Under the pieces are notes generated by a model. That model did no database searches. It was not told where the DNA came from and was given only the letters and a program-made list of their open reading frames with translations. From assembly GCA_002179805.1 (NCBI GenBank), contig NAVB01003446.1:1-25320 (forward strand): a DNA stretch of 25,320 bases, given 5' to 3'. Origin of the DNA: Acanthamoeba lenticulata (taxonomy: Eukaryota; Discosea; Longamoebia; Acanthamoebidae). A program made the translations under genes and the position numbers. This document shows, piece after piece, positions 1 to 9,400 of the stretch; the stretch's first letter is position 1, and each line of letters begins with the position of its first letter.

Positions 1-646
1 CATAAAACAACAATGAAGACGACAACACAAACGTGGGCAAGGCGGGCCTGAGGAGGACGCGCGTACCAAGCTGGCGTAGGAAGTAGCGCGCCGCGTCTTC
101 GCTCAGCCGCTTGTGCCGCTTCAAATACTCGGAGAAGTCGCCACCGGCGCAAAACTCGAGCACCAAATAAATATATTCGTTCCCCTGCGCACACGAGGCC
201 CCCGGGATGTGCCGCACGCACGAGGTCGTGTTGGGCTGCTGAACGGAGACGCGCGCGTGTGCGTGCGGCGCCAGCGCGGGAGAGCGGGGACGACGGGAAG
301 AAAGAAGGGCCGTGAACGCACCACGTGGACCTCGCGGAGCGTCACGATGTGTTCGTGCCGCATCGTTTTCATGATGTTGATTTCTGAGTCGAGGTGCCGT
401 TTAAGCTTCTGGTTGGATCGAGTGAGGCGCTCGACATCCACCACCTTGATGGCCACAAGATCCTGAAATGACGGAAGATGGCATTTAAATCAAATAAAAT
501 CAAATAAATAAAGAATGATGTAAAGAACGTTGTACATTGGGGTCATCTCGGTGGTGGCCAAGGAAGACGGTGGCAAAGGCGCCCTTGCCAATGCGCTTGC
601 CATCCGACACAAAGCTTCCGATGGAGAAGCTCTTGTTTTGCTCCAT
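1..646 (-). CDS. ATG1/ULK-like serine/threonine protein kinase, N-terminal part (cut by left window edge)
   Basis: Three exons are visible: 646-536, 462-331 and 184-67. The gene then enters an intron and runs off the left edge. They encode the N-lobe and the start of the C-lobe of a protein kinase. Seen directly: a glycine-rich loop (GKGAFATVF) in exon 1, the ATP-binding VAIK lysine and an alpha-C glutamate (DSEINIMK) in exon 2, and a hinge (YLVLEFCAGGDFSEYLKRH) in exon 3. The hinge and alpha-D wording is closest to ATG1/ULK kinases, which start autophagy. The HRD and DFG motifs lie outside the window, so activity cannot be judged. The start at 646 begins MEQNKSFSIGSF, just ahead of the kinase fold, as usual for this family. 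The first intron is strongly AT-rich, unlike the surrounding coding DNA. Kinase identity is firm; the ATG1/ULK assignment is likely rather than certain. Confidence 0.82.
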
Positions 647-1467
647 TTGCGGTCGTGCCGGAGAGAAGTAAACGGAGGAGGAAAAGGGACGTAGAAAAAC
701 AAACTAATTCCAGATGCTTAGTTTTGTCAAGCCGCCTTGCTGTACACTTGGATGGACGGCTGTGTTGAGGTTTCTTCGTGGCGAGATCTTTACATGTAAG
801 GTGGGCCTTGTGGCCTTTGGGCTTGGTGTGGCAAAGATGAGCAAACTACCCAAAAAGATTGCACAAAAAGCCAAGAAAAGCGAACTGGAACTCGGGGCAC
901 CGTTGCGACGACCACCAAGAACCAGGCTATTCTAACTATCTGTTGCTCAACAGAGAGGCAGCCCGCGTCTGATGGTTGCGCGGTGGCAAGGGCGGTCCCA
1001 AGAAGAGGAACAAAATGAGCCTCTTGGTGAGAGTTCAGATTGAACTATGGGTTAACATGGTCTCAACATATTCACTTTCTGTTGGTGGTGCATGTTAGTT
1101 TCTCATCAATACGCTCACCGTAAGGCTTTGTTTGCCATGATTGCGGCACTTTTATCTACCCACTGGCGACTTATAACGGCACTTCCTCCGCCTGCTGCAG
1201 GAATTATGGGTTCGGATTCCCGACCTGGGTTCGTCCTTTGCCTTGTGCTTCTCGAGTGGCGGTCTCATGACGATCACGAACGTCCAGTCCCCTTGTGGGG
1301 TCGGCATGGTTGTAGGCGATGACCATCACGCAAGCGTCACAGAATTCCAAGACACGATCCAGCCCTATCTCGGTCGGCAGTTTTTTCTGCCGACACTCGC
1401 CCTCACCGCAACAGCTTGCTAATCCACCACAAATTGCAGTTTGTAGCAGTACAATCGATCGTAAAGC
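647..1467. other. Divergent intergenic spacer between the ATG1-like kinase and isovaleryl-CoA dehydrogenase
   Basis: About 820 bases separate two genes transcribed away from each other, so both promoters should lie here. Short open frames occur on both strands, for example near 714-935 and 1092-1322. None shows a recognisable domain, convincing composition or splice context, and I do not call a gene. I found no tRNA or other RNA gene by eye. The only distinct structure is an inverted repeat at 1373-1394, listed separately. Confidence 0.6.
1373..1394. repeat. Perfect 8-bp inverted repeat with a T6 loop upstream of the IVD start
   Basis: Bases 1373-1380 (gtcggcag) are followed by six T and then the exact reverse complement at 1387-1394 (ctgccgac). 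It lies 73 bases before the ATG at 1468, so it may fall in the 5' leader of the transcript. The stem and loop are seen directly; any function is unknown. Confidence 0.5.
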
Positions 1468-3374
1468 ATGAGAAGGACTGTGCAGGTTTCGTCGCGCGCG
1501 TTTGTGCTTGGTGCCCAGGTCCGGCCTGTGGCGGGGTCGTCGGGTGTGCTGCGTGCCTCGCTGGCACGGAGCTACAGCCTTGCTGCCAATTTGAGGGACA
1601 CCGTGGCCGAGGGTCTCTTCGATGATACTCAAAAGGAGCTCAAGGAGACCGTTCACCAGTTTGCCCAACGTGAAATCGCTCCTCTTGCCGCCGAGGTTGA
1701 TAAGAAGAATGAATTTCCCATGGTAGGCCTCCTCTTCCTGCACAGCGAAGGCGAGGCGTAATTGTCCGAGTTGGTTGATGTTTGCGTTGCCTCGGTCAAT
1801 CTTCGCATTTAATCTCATTTAATTGCTAAATCTTCACCACAGCACCTCTGGCGCAAGCTTGGCGAGCAGTCTCTGCTGGGCATCACCGCCTCGCGTACGT
1901 GGACCAACACACTCCACTCCTCGCCCGCTAATGTGTTCTGTTCTGCTCATCACGCCTCGGGCTGTACAGCTGAGTATGGCGGCATGGGCATGGGCTACAC
2001 CGAGCACTGCATCGTGATGGAGGAGCTCTCGCGAGCCTCCGGCTCAGTGGCCCTCAGCTACGGCGCCCACTCGAATCTGTGCGTCAACCAGATCTCGCGT
2101 AACGGCAACGAGGCCCAGAAGAAGAAGTACCTGCCCAAGCTCATCACCGGCGAGCACGTCGGTGCGCTGGCCATGAGCGAGCCCGGCTCCGGCTCTGACG
2201 TCGTCTCCATGAAGCTCAAGGCCGAGAAGAAGGGCAACAAGTGGTACGAGTGGCGCGCTCCATCTCGCCCACATCGTCTTCGCCTCGTCCTCGTTGCTAA
2301 TGACGACGATGGTGGTGTTGGTGATGGTGATGATGAAGGGTGCTCAACGGCAACAAGTTCTGGATCACCAACGGCCCCGACGCCGACGTGCTGGTCGTCT
2401 ACGCCAAGACCGACATGGCCGCCGGCCCGAGGGGCATCACCGCCTTCCTCATCGAGAAAGGTCCTTTTGCCTCCCGCTGCCTCATCATTCCTTGTCATCG
2501 TCATCATGCTCACACGCGGGACCGCAGGCTTCCCCGGTTTCTCGACGGCGCAGAAGCTCGACAAGCTCGGCATGCGCGGCTCCAACACGTGCGAGGTACT
2601 CGAGGGCCCGCTCTCCCCTTCCCCTCCCCCTTGGCAAAGAGACACGACGGTGACCTGACGCGGCGGCGACCGATTGGCAGTTGGTGTTTGAGAACTGCGA
2701 GGTGCCGGAGGAGAACGTGCTCGGGCAGGTGGGCAGGGGCGTCTACGTCCTCATGTCCGGCCTCGACTATGAGCGCCTCGTCCTCGCCGCCGGTCCCACT
2801 GGGTAGAGCTCGCTCCCTCTCTTTTTCATTGGTCTCTCTGATGATGATGATGACGATGGACTCAACACGCCGGCCATCACAGGTTGATGCAGGCGGCGCT
2901 CGACGTGACGCTGCCGTACGTGCACGACCGCCAGCAGTTTGGCCAGCCCGTGGGCACGTTCCAGCTGATGCAGGGCAAGCTGGCGGACATGTACACCACC
3001 ACGAGCGCCTCCCGATCGTACCTGTACTCCATCGCACGGGCCTGCGACAAGGGCCAGGCCGACCCCAAGGAGTGCGCCGGTGTCATCCTCTACGCCGCCG
3101 AGAAGGCCACCCAGGTCGCCCTCGACGCCATCCAGGCCCTCGGTACTCTCTTCCTTCCTTTCTTCCCATCCACCTCGAGTCGGCTTCTCACACGTAAACG
3201 GCTGTCGTCACCACAACGTTGTCTGCAGGCGGCAACGGGTTCATCAACGAGTACCCGACGGGCCGCATCCTGCGGGACGCTAAGCTCTACGAGATCGGCG
3301 CCGGCACGAGCGAGATCCGGCGCATGCTCATCGGTCGCGAGCTCAACAAGCTCTATGGCGTCGAGAGGAAGTAG
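1468..3374 (+). CDS. IVD: Isovaleryl-CoA dehydrogenase, mitochondrial
   Basis: This flavoenzyme oxidises isovaleryl-CoA to 3-methylcrotonyl-CoA in mitochondrial leucine breakdown and passes electrons to ETF. Eight exons (1468-1722, 1843-1894, 1970-2243, 2339-2460, 2528-2595, 2681-2802, 2883-3142, 3229-3374) join in frame to give 432 residues, the usual family length. The first ~35 residues are rich in Arg, Ser and Ala without acids, as in a mitochondrial transit peptide. Acyl-CoA dehydrogenase signatures are present: [16 protein letters not shown] in exon 3 and [12 protein letters not shown] in exon 8. The subfamily is fixed by the catalytic base. Glu288 sits in GLDYERLVL, the IVD position, while the C-terminal site used by medium-chain enzymes carries Gly (EIGAGTSE). 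The stop lies 95 bases from the stop of the convergent phospholipase D gene. The call is very secure; exon edges were placed by hand. Confidence 0.96.
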
Positions 3375-3469
3375 AGTTTTCGTGGTTCTGTTTATTCAAA
3401 AATGGGGTGGAACATCATCGTCATGACCGCCTCTCCTTTCTGTCTTCTTCTTCTTCGACCTCTTCTTCT

Positions 3470-6400
3470 TTACCAGAAGGCCTGCTTCATGACGGAGAGG
3501 ACGGGGTCGCTGACGGGGTTGGGGAGCATCTTCTCGTCGACGAGGTAGCGGAGGGGGTACTGGACGAGGTGGCCCCGCACTTGGCCGAGGCGCTCGCGGA
3601 TGGCGTCGACCTGCGGGGCGGTCCAGGTCTTCTTGGCCTCCTCAAAGGCCCGCTTGCGGGCGAAGTTGTCGGCCAGCGTGGTGACGCCGTCCTGCGGGAT
3701 GAAGGGGAACACCTCCGTGTAGATGCGCGTGTTGGCCTCGGCCACGTGATCCCACAGCTGCACGGCCTCGTCCGACAGCGGGTCGCAGATGACGTGCACC
3801 AGCTGCGCCGTCTTCTCGGCCTCCTTCCTCTGCCGCTCCTGTTCTTCGGCCTCGGCCTCGTCCTCTGTCTGGTCACTGCTGCTGCTTCCGGTGTTGGTGT
3901 TCCTCCTCTTCATGAGCTTCTTCTCCTGCCGCTCACGCTCCTTGCGGTCCTTCTTGATGAGCTTCTGCTCCTTGTGTCGCGCCTCCTTCTCCTCCTTGCG
4001 CTTCCTCTCGAGCGCCTTCTGGGCGCTCTTCTTCGCCTTCTTCTGCTCCTCGCGCTCCTTGCGCGACAGGTGGGCCTCCTGATTCTGCTGCATCTGGTCC
4101 TCTGATGCGCTCGTCTTTGCCTTCTTCTCCGATCGCGTGATCACGTCGCTGTCGCTTTCTATGTTTTCTTTCTCGTGTTCATGTTCGCTTTCGCTTACGC
4201 TCTCTGTGTCGGTTCGTTCGCTGTCGCTCCCGCGCAGCGACTTGCGGCTCTTGTCCTTCTTCTTCTTGTCCTTCTTCTTGGCCTTGGCGTCGGCGTTAAA
4301 CTTCATGCTGGTCCACTGCTTGAGCTTGCCGAGGACGGCGGTCTGCTGCTTGGCGTGCTCCTCCTCGAGGGGCGGCTGGTGCTTGGAGCCCACGACGCGG
4401 TGCCGCTCGTCCTTGAGCTCGACGGCCTTGATGTCCTCCTGGAGGCCGAGATGCTCGCGCCACAGGTTCATCCGGAGCGAGTGGACAAACTTGCCCACGC
4501 GGAAGGGCTCGCCGGCCATCGAGCCGGTGATCGTGTCGGTGTCCTCGACCCAGACGGCCAGCTCGCTGTCCTTGTCGCCCTCCATGCTGCGGTCGTTGAT
4601 GTTGGCCGAGCCGATGATGGCCTCGGTGTCGTCGATGATCATGAGCTTGGAGTGGACGTAGATCTGGTTGGTCACCGGCACGCCGAGGATGAAGCCGTGG
4701 TTGCGCAGGGCGTTGACCCGAAAGTACTTGCGGATCTCGGCCTCGTCCACGCCCAGCTGCTTCTTCAGCGCCCCAAAGATCGACCGCTTGCCCTCCCAGA
4801 TGGTCTTGTACTGCAGCTTGGTGATGATCCGCGTCTTGAGGTCCTCGGCCGACGCCATCGACGGCGTGATGGGCACGATGAGCGTCACCAGGAACCGCTC
4901 CTTGTTCCGGATGGCCCGCGCCAGCCGCGCCACCAGCGCCGCCGCGATCTGGTTGCACGGCCCGTGGTTGTCGACCGTCGAGATGAAGTACTGGTTCTCG
5001 ATGTAGATAAAGTGCTTGGCCCGCTGGATCATGCTCACGTAGGCCTCCTGGATCGACTGCTCCAGCCGATTCCCGCCGCTCCACTTGCCCAGCGACCGGA
5101 TGAGCTGGCACCGGCACCGCACGGCCTCGGCGCTGGTCTGCGGGTAGGGCAGCGGCGGCCTCTCGTGCAGCGCCTCGTGGATGCGCGTCGGAAGGGCCTT
5201 GGCCAGCGCCGCGGTCCACAGCTCCTGCGCCTTGGTCGTGCTGCGCTCGCCGGCGCGCTTGGCGGCCCAGCGCTTGCGCAGGGCGGCCCACTTGTCCTTC
5301 TCCTTCCCCTCCCACAGGCGCATCTTGGTCTGCTGCCGGCTGAGCATCCGCTGGAAGCGCCGCCGCTTGTCCGAGCTCGCCACGCTCGCCGTCTCGGCGG
5401 TGGACTGGTCCCCCACGCTGTCGTGGTCGTGGTCCTGATCGTGATTATGGTGATGACGGTGAAGGAAGGCGTGGCCGTGATGGCTGCGCGTCGTCTCGGC
5501 GTCCGAAGTCTCGTTGGCGCGGCTGACGCTGCTGCGCGTGTCGGCGCTCTGGCGCCGATCGAGCTTCTCGCGGGCCTTGGCCTCCTTCTTCTGCCGCTTG
5601 AGCTCCTTCTTCATCAGCTTCCTCTGGAGCTTCTCGTCGGACGCCTGCCTCGGCGCGGGGCCGCTGCTGCCGCTTTGGCCTTCGCGAGGAACGTCATCAT
5701 CGTCGTCGGCATCATCATTGGCTCGGTCCTTGCCCTTGTCTTTCTTCTTCTTCTTCTTCATCTCCTTCTTGGCGGTCTGGGCGCCGTCCTCATCCTCGTA
5801 GCGGAGGAGCTGGTCGTCGAGCTGGTCCGGGTCGTGGCTCTCCTGCGACGAGGTGAGCGAGACCGACGTGCCCTTCTCGTGGCGCTCGTGCTCGAGCGCG
5901 GCCTGGCGCTCGCGCGCGGCCTCCTCGGGCTCGCGCGCGGCGTGGTCGATCTGGCGCTGCCGGGCGCGGTGGAGCGAGGACTTGTGCTGGGCCTCCTCGT
6001 GGGCCTGGTGCATGATGGCGTCGAGCATCTCCATGCGGTTGCGCTTGATGTGCTCCTTCTCGCGGCGCTCCTCGATCTTGGCTTTGGTGCGGAACCGCCG
6101 CAGGGGCAGCCCGCCCACGCGCCGCACGGTCATGGCCACGCGCAGCACGATCCGCACGATCCGGCCCTCGATCCGCACCACGAGCAGGCGCAGGCGGCCG
6201 CGGGCCTCGACGCGGGCCTCGTGCCGAGTCTGCCGCCGGAGGTGCCACCGCTTCTGCAGCTTCTGCGCGATGCCGTTGTGCCGCGAGGGCTTGTTCATGA
6301 CCCGCGCGGCCGAGTCGAGCTCGGCCTGGCGCCGCTGGGCCAGCGGCCGCAGCCGCTTCTTGTTGACCAGCCGGTACTGCGCGTTGGGGTCGATCTCGAC

Positions 6401-9400
6401 CTCGCGCCGGAACGGGTTGCGCAGGGGCGCCAGCACCGGCAGCGCGTCCTGCCGCACGTCCGGCAGCTGCGTCAGGTGGTGGTTCCACCGGTGCACAAAG
6501 TTGAAGGCCACGTCGATCGCCGCTTCGCCATCTGGTGACAATGATGATGGTCATGGTGGGTGTGAGGAGGCTTAGATCTCTGACAAAGAAGTGGCGGTGG
6601 TGATGTGGACGCACCGACAGACATGTGGATGTCGTGCCAGGCCATGCGGGGGTCGTGGTCGCGGTCGAGGATGTCGACGTAGGGGTCCTTGAAGCTGGGC
6701 TCCTGCACGTCCCCAAGAGAATTCGAGCCACAACCGACGAGAATGTTGAGGGCCGCTCGGACACGACCAACCAAAAGCCGAAAGGGCAAAGGACGGAATG
6801 TGACGCACCTCCTGGTTCCAGTAGTCCTTGCCGGGCCAGAACTGGGCCAGGCGGTTGTAGTCGGTGATGCTGTGGTCGCTCGTGTCCCACCGGCCCCACG
6901 TCAAGTCGATCCCGCCCACAAAGGCCTGGCCCACCACCCCGCGGATGGTTTGTCAGCCTCGCAAGTCCCAGTCCCCCCTCTGCCAGCGGAGAAGGAGGCG
7001 CGAAGCGCACGATGATGTCACGGGAGCCGTAGTCGACCACGACGCTCTTCTGGTGGTGCGTCCACGAGCTGCTCGGGATGTGCTTGAAGTACGGGTGGCG
7101 CAGGACCTTTGAAGAAGCACGAGTGTGGGGAGTGAGCCAAGACATTCTCTTGCGCGCGCGCAGAGGCGCACACGAAAGAAGGAAGGCGCCATGCGCACCT
7201 TGATGTTCTCGTGGAGCTGGCATAGTTGACGCTGGACCTCGCGCGATCCGTTCTCCGTGAAGAGGGCTGGATCGCGCCACAACAGGATGTAGATCTTGAC
7301 GCCCTGCTCGGCCTTTTTCTTGAGCAACTGGTCGACGCGGTGGCAGTCCTCGAACGCGGTCTGCCGCATGAGGTACACCTCACCTGCACCGAGTTGGAGT
7401 CAATATTGGGGGGTTTTTCGATTGAATTCTGCACATCGTGTTTAACACACAAGCGCACACGTACCGGTCAACCGCCAGTCGGTGATGAAGACCGTGTGCT
7501 TGGCGCCGAGGATGGCGTGGTAGATGGCGGCGAACGTGTCGCGCCCGTCGACGTACCACTTGCAGTTGATCTGCTCCCGGACCGGCGAGTACGACGTGTG
7601 CAGGAAGCCTTCAGTGGCGTCATCACAGCACATGCGAGACATTGAGGGTCAGGGCAACGATCAAGTCTGCAGCCGCGACAGAGGGGGACGTACCGCGGCA
7701 GCTCCAGAACTGCATGACGGCGCCCCATTTCTGGAGCTCGGTGAGGCGGCTCTTCTCGTCGTTGTCGTCGTCTGCGGCGGCCACCTCGTCCGGCACCGTG
7801 AACTCCCAGTTGATGTAGGCCTGCAGCGGGCTCGACAACCGGATGCTGTCCGGACCCTGTCGTGTGGCGGCGCGAGTGTGTCAGACTTGGCGGCCTCGCG
7901 CGTGGCTCTCAGAAGAGCAGTTGTCGTACCTGGGCCTCGACCGTCGTGCCCTCGAGGGTGACGACCTCAAAGGGCTCGACAGCGGTCTCGCTCTCGTAGA
8001 GCACGAGGAAGCCGTCCATGGCCTTGGCCCACATGCGGCGCCACCGGCCGCGCTCGCGGCGCATGAGCGGGCCTTCCTTGTAGGGGATCGTGTTGGTACT
8101 GGCCACGACCGTCGGGTCCTCCTCGGCGATGCGGTCCTCCATGTCCTCCACCATCTCGCGCACATCCGGGTGCATGTAGTCGAGCACGTCGGTCAGATCG
8201 TCGCGGCCGCCGTGGCGGTGAATCGGCCCGCCGCCCGGTACCGGGCTGAGCAGCGACTTGGCGGCCGAGGCAAAGCCCAGCGGCGCGCAGGCGGCCTCGC
8301 GCTTGGCACGGGTGCGCTTCTTGAAGGCGCGCCACACGAGCTTGATGAACTCGAGCTGCTTGGGCGGGCGATAGGGGTGGTTCAGCGGCGCACGGCCCGC
8401 GGCGCGGAGGTGGTCGCGCCACGCTTCGAGTGAGTCAAAGGATTCGGACTCGAAGCTGATCCGGCCTGTGTCCGGGTCCCGACCAAAGTAGGCCGTCTTC
8501 ATCCACGTGTTGCAGGCCTGATTTGAGTCCGTCGCGGCATCAGCGGCGGCGGTTGGATTGTCGAGCTCGCGCTTGAGCACGTCCTCCTCGAGCCACGACA
8601 CAGCAAACGGCTCATTGAGCTGCATAGGGCCATGAGGCGAGCGTGAGTCGCGCGCTCTGGATACGCTGGCGAGATCGGGTTCCGCGGTGATGTGCCCACA
8701 TGGCTTTGGGGGGGGGGGAAGGGAGCGTACAGCCGAGTGATCGACGCCGTGGTAGAGAATGCGGTGGGCGTAGCTCCGCGAGAAGTGCACGAAGAAGGTG
8801 CCCGGGGGCAGGCCCGAGTTGTGCAGCAGGTACTTGGCTTCCACCGCAGACTCGACGAGTTGAAAATACCTGGTATCATCATGCCGATCAAGACGGTGAG
8901 GATGGACGGTCACACGACCAGCCAGCGGCGGTCCGCCATGTGGCATTGGGGGGAGGGGGCGTACTCGTGAAACACAAAAGCGCTGATGGTGGCCACGAGC
9001 GCGCCCGGGTGGGCCTTGGGGTCAGGCAGAGGAAACCACTGGTTGAACTGGATCCAGTTGAACAAGGACACCGAGCCGACCAGCCTCCGCTTGATGAACA
9101 CGTCCTTTCGCAAGAACCTGTCATTGTAGACCAGCACGGTGAGCATGGACATCCTCGTTGGCACCATCAAGAGGGTTGAAGGGAGGCGAGCGGGTGACAC
9201 CTGTCCTTGAAGGAGTCGCCCGTCGAGGTCGGGAACAATCGGCCCAGCTTCCACTGTCGGCAGAGCTGGTCGATGCGTGTGGGCGTGAGCAACAGGATCT
9301 CCCGCGTGTTCCACTCGGCTGTTGATTCAAGTTAGTGGCGGTGAAGCCTCAAGTTGGAAAGAAAGAGAGAAAGAGCGAGAGAGACTTACCCAAGAGGTGG

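Noticed and set aside
714..935. Short plus-strand frame of 73 residues in the first intergenic spacer
   Set aside because: No family resemblance and no splice context; the composition does not stand out from chance.
1205..1235. tRNA-like T-arm motif (gggttcgg...)
   Set aside because: The T stem does not pair and no cloverleaf could be formed around it.
2839..2860. ATG/GAT trinucleotide tract
   Set aside because: A short simple repeat inside an intron of the IVD gene, with no sign of function.
4175..6538. A 787-residue open frame on the plus strand opposite the last phospholipase D exon
   Set aside because: It is antisense to a clearly conserved PLD region. Its Leu/Val/Arg-rich repetitive composition is what GC-rich codons give when read backwards, and it has no domain.
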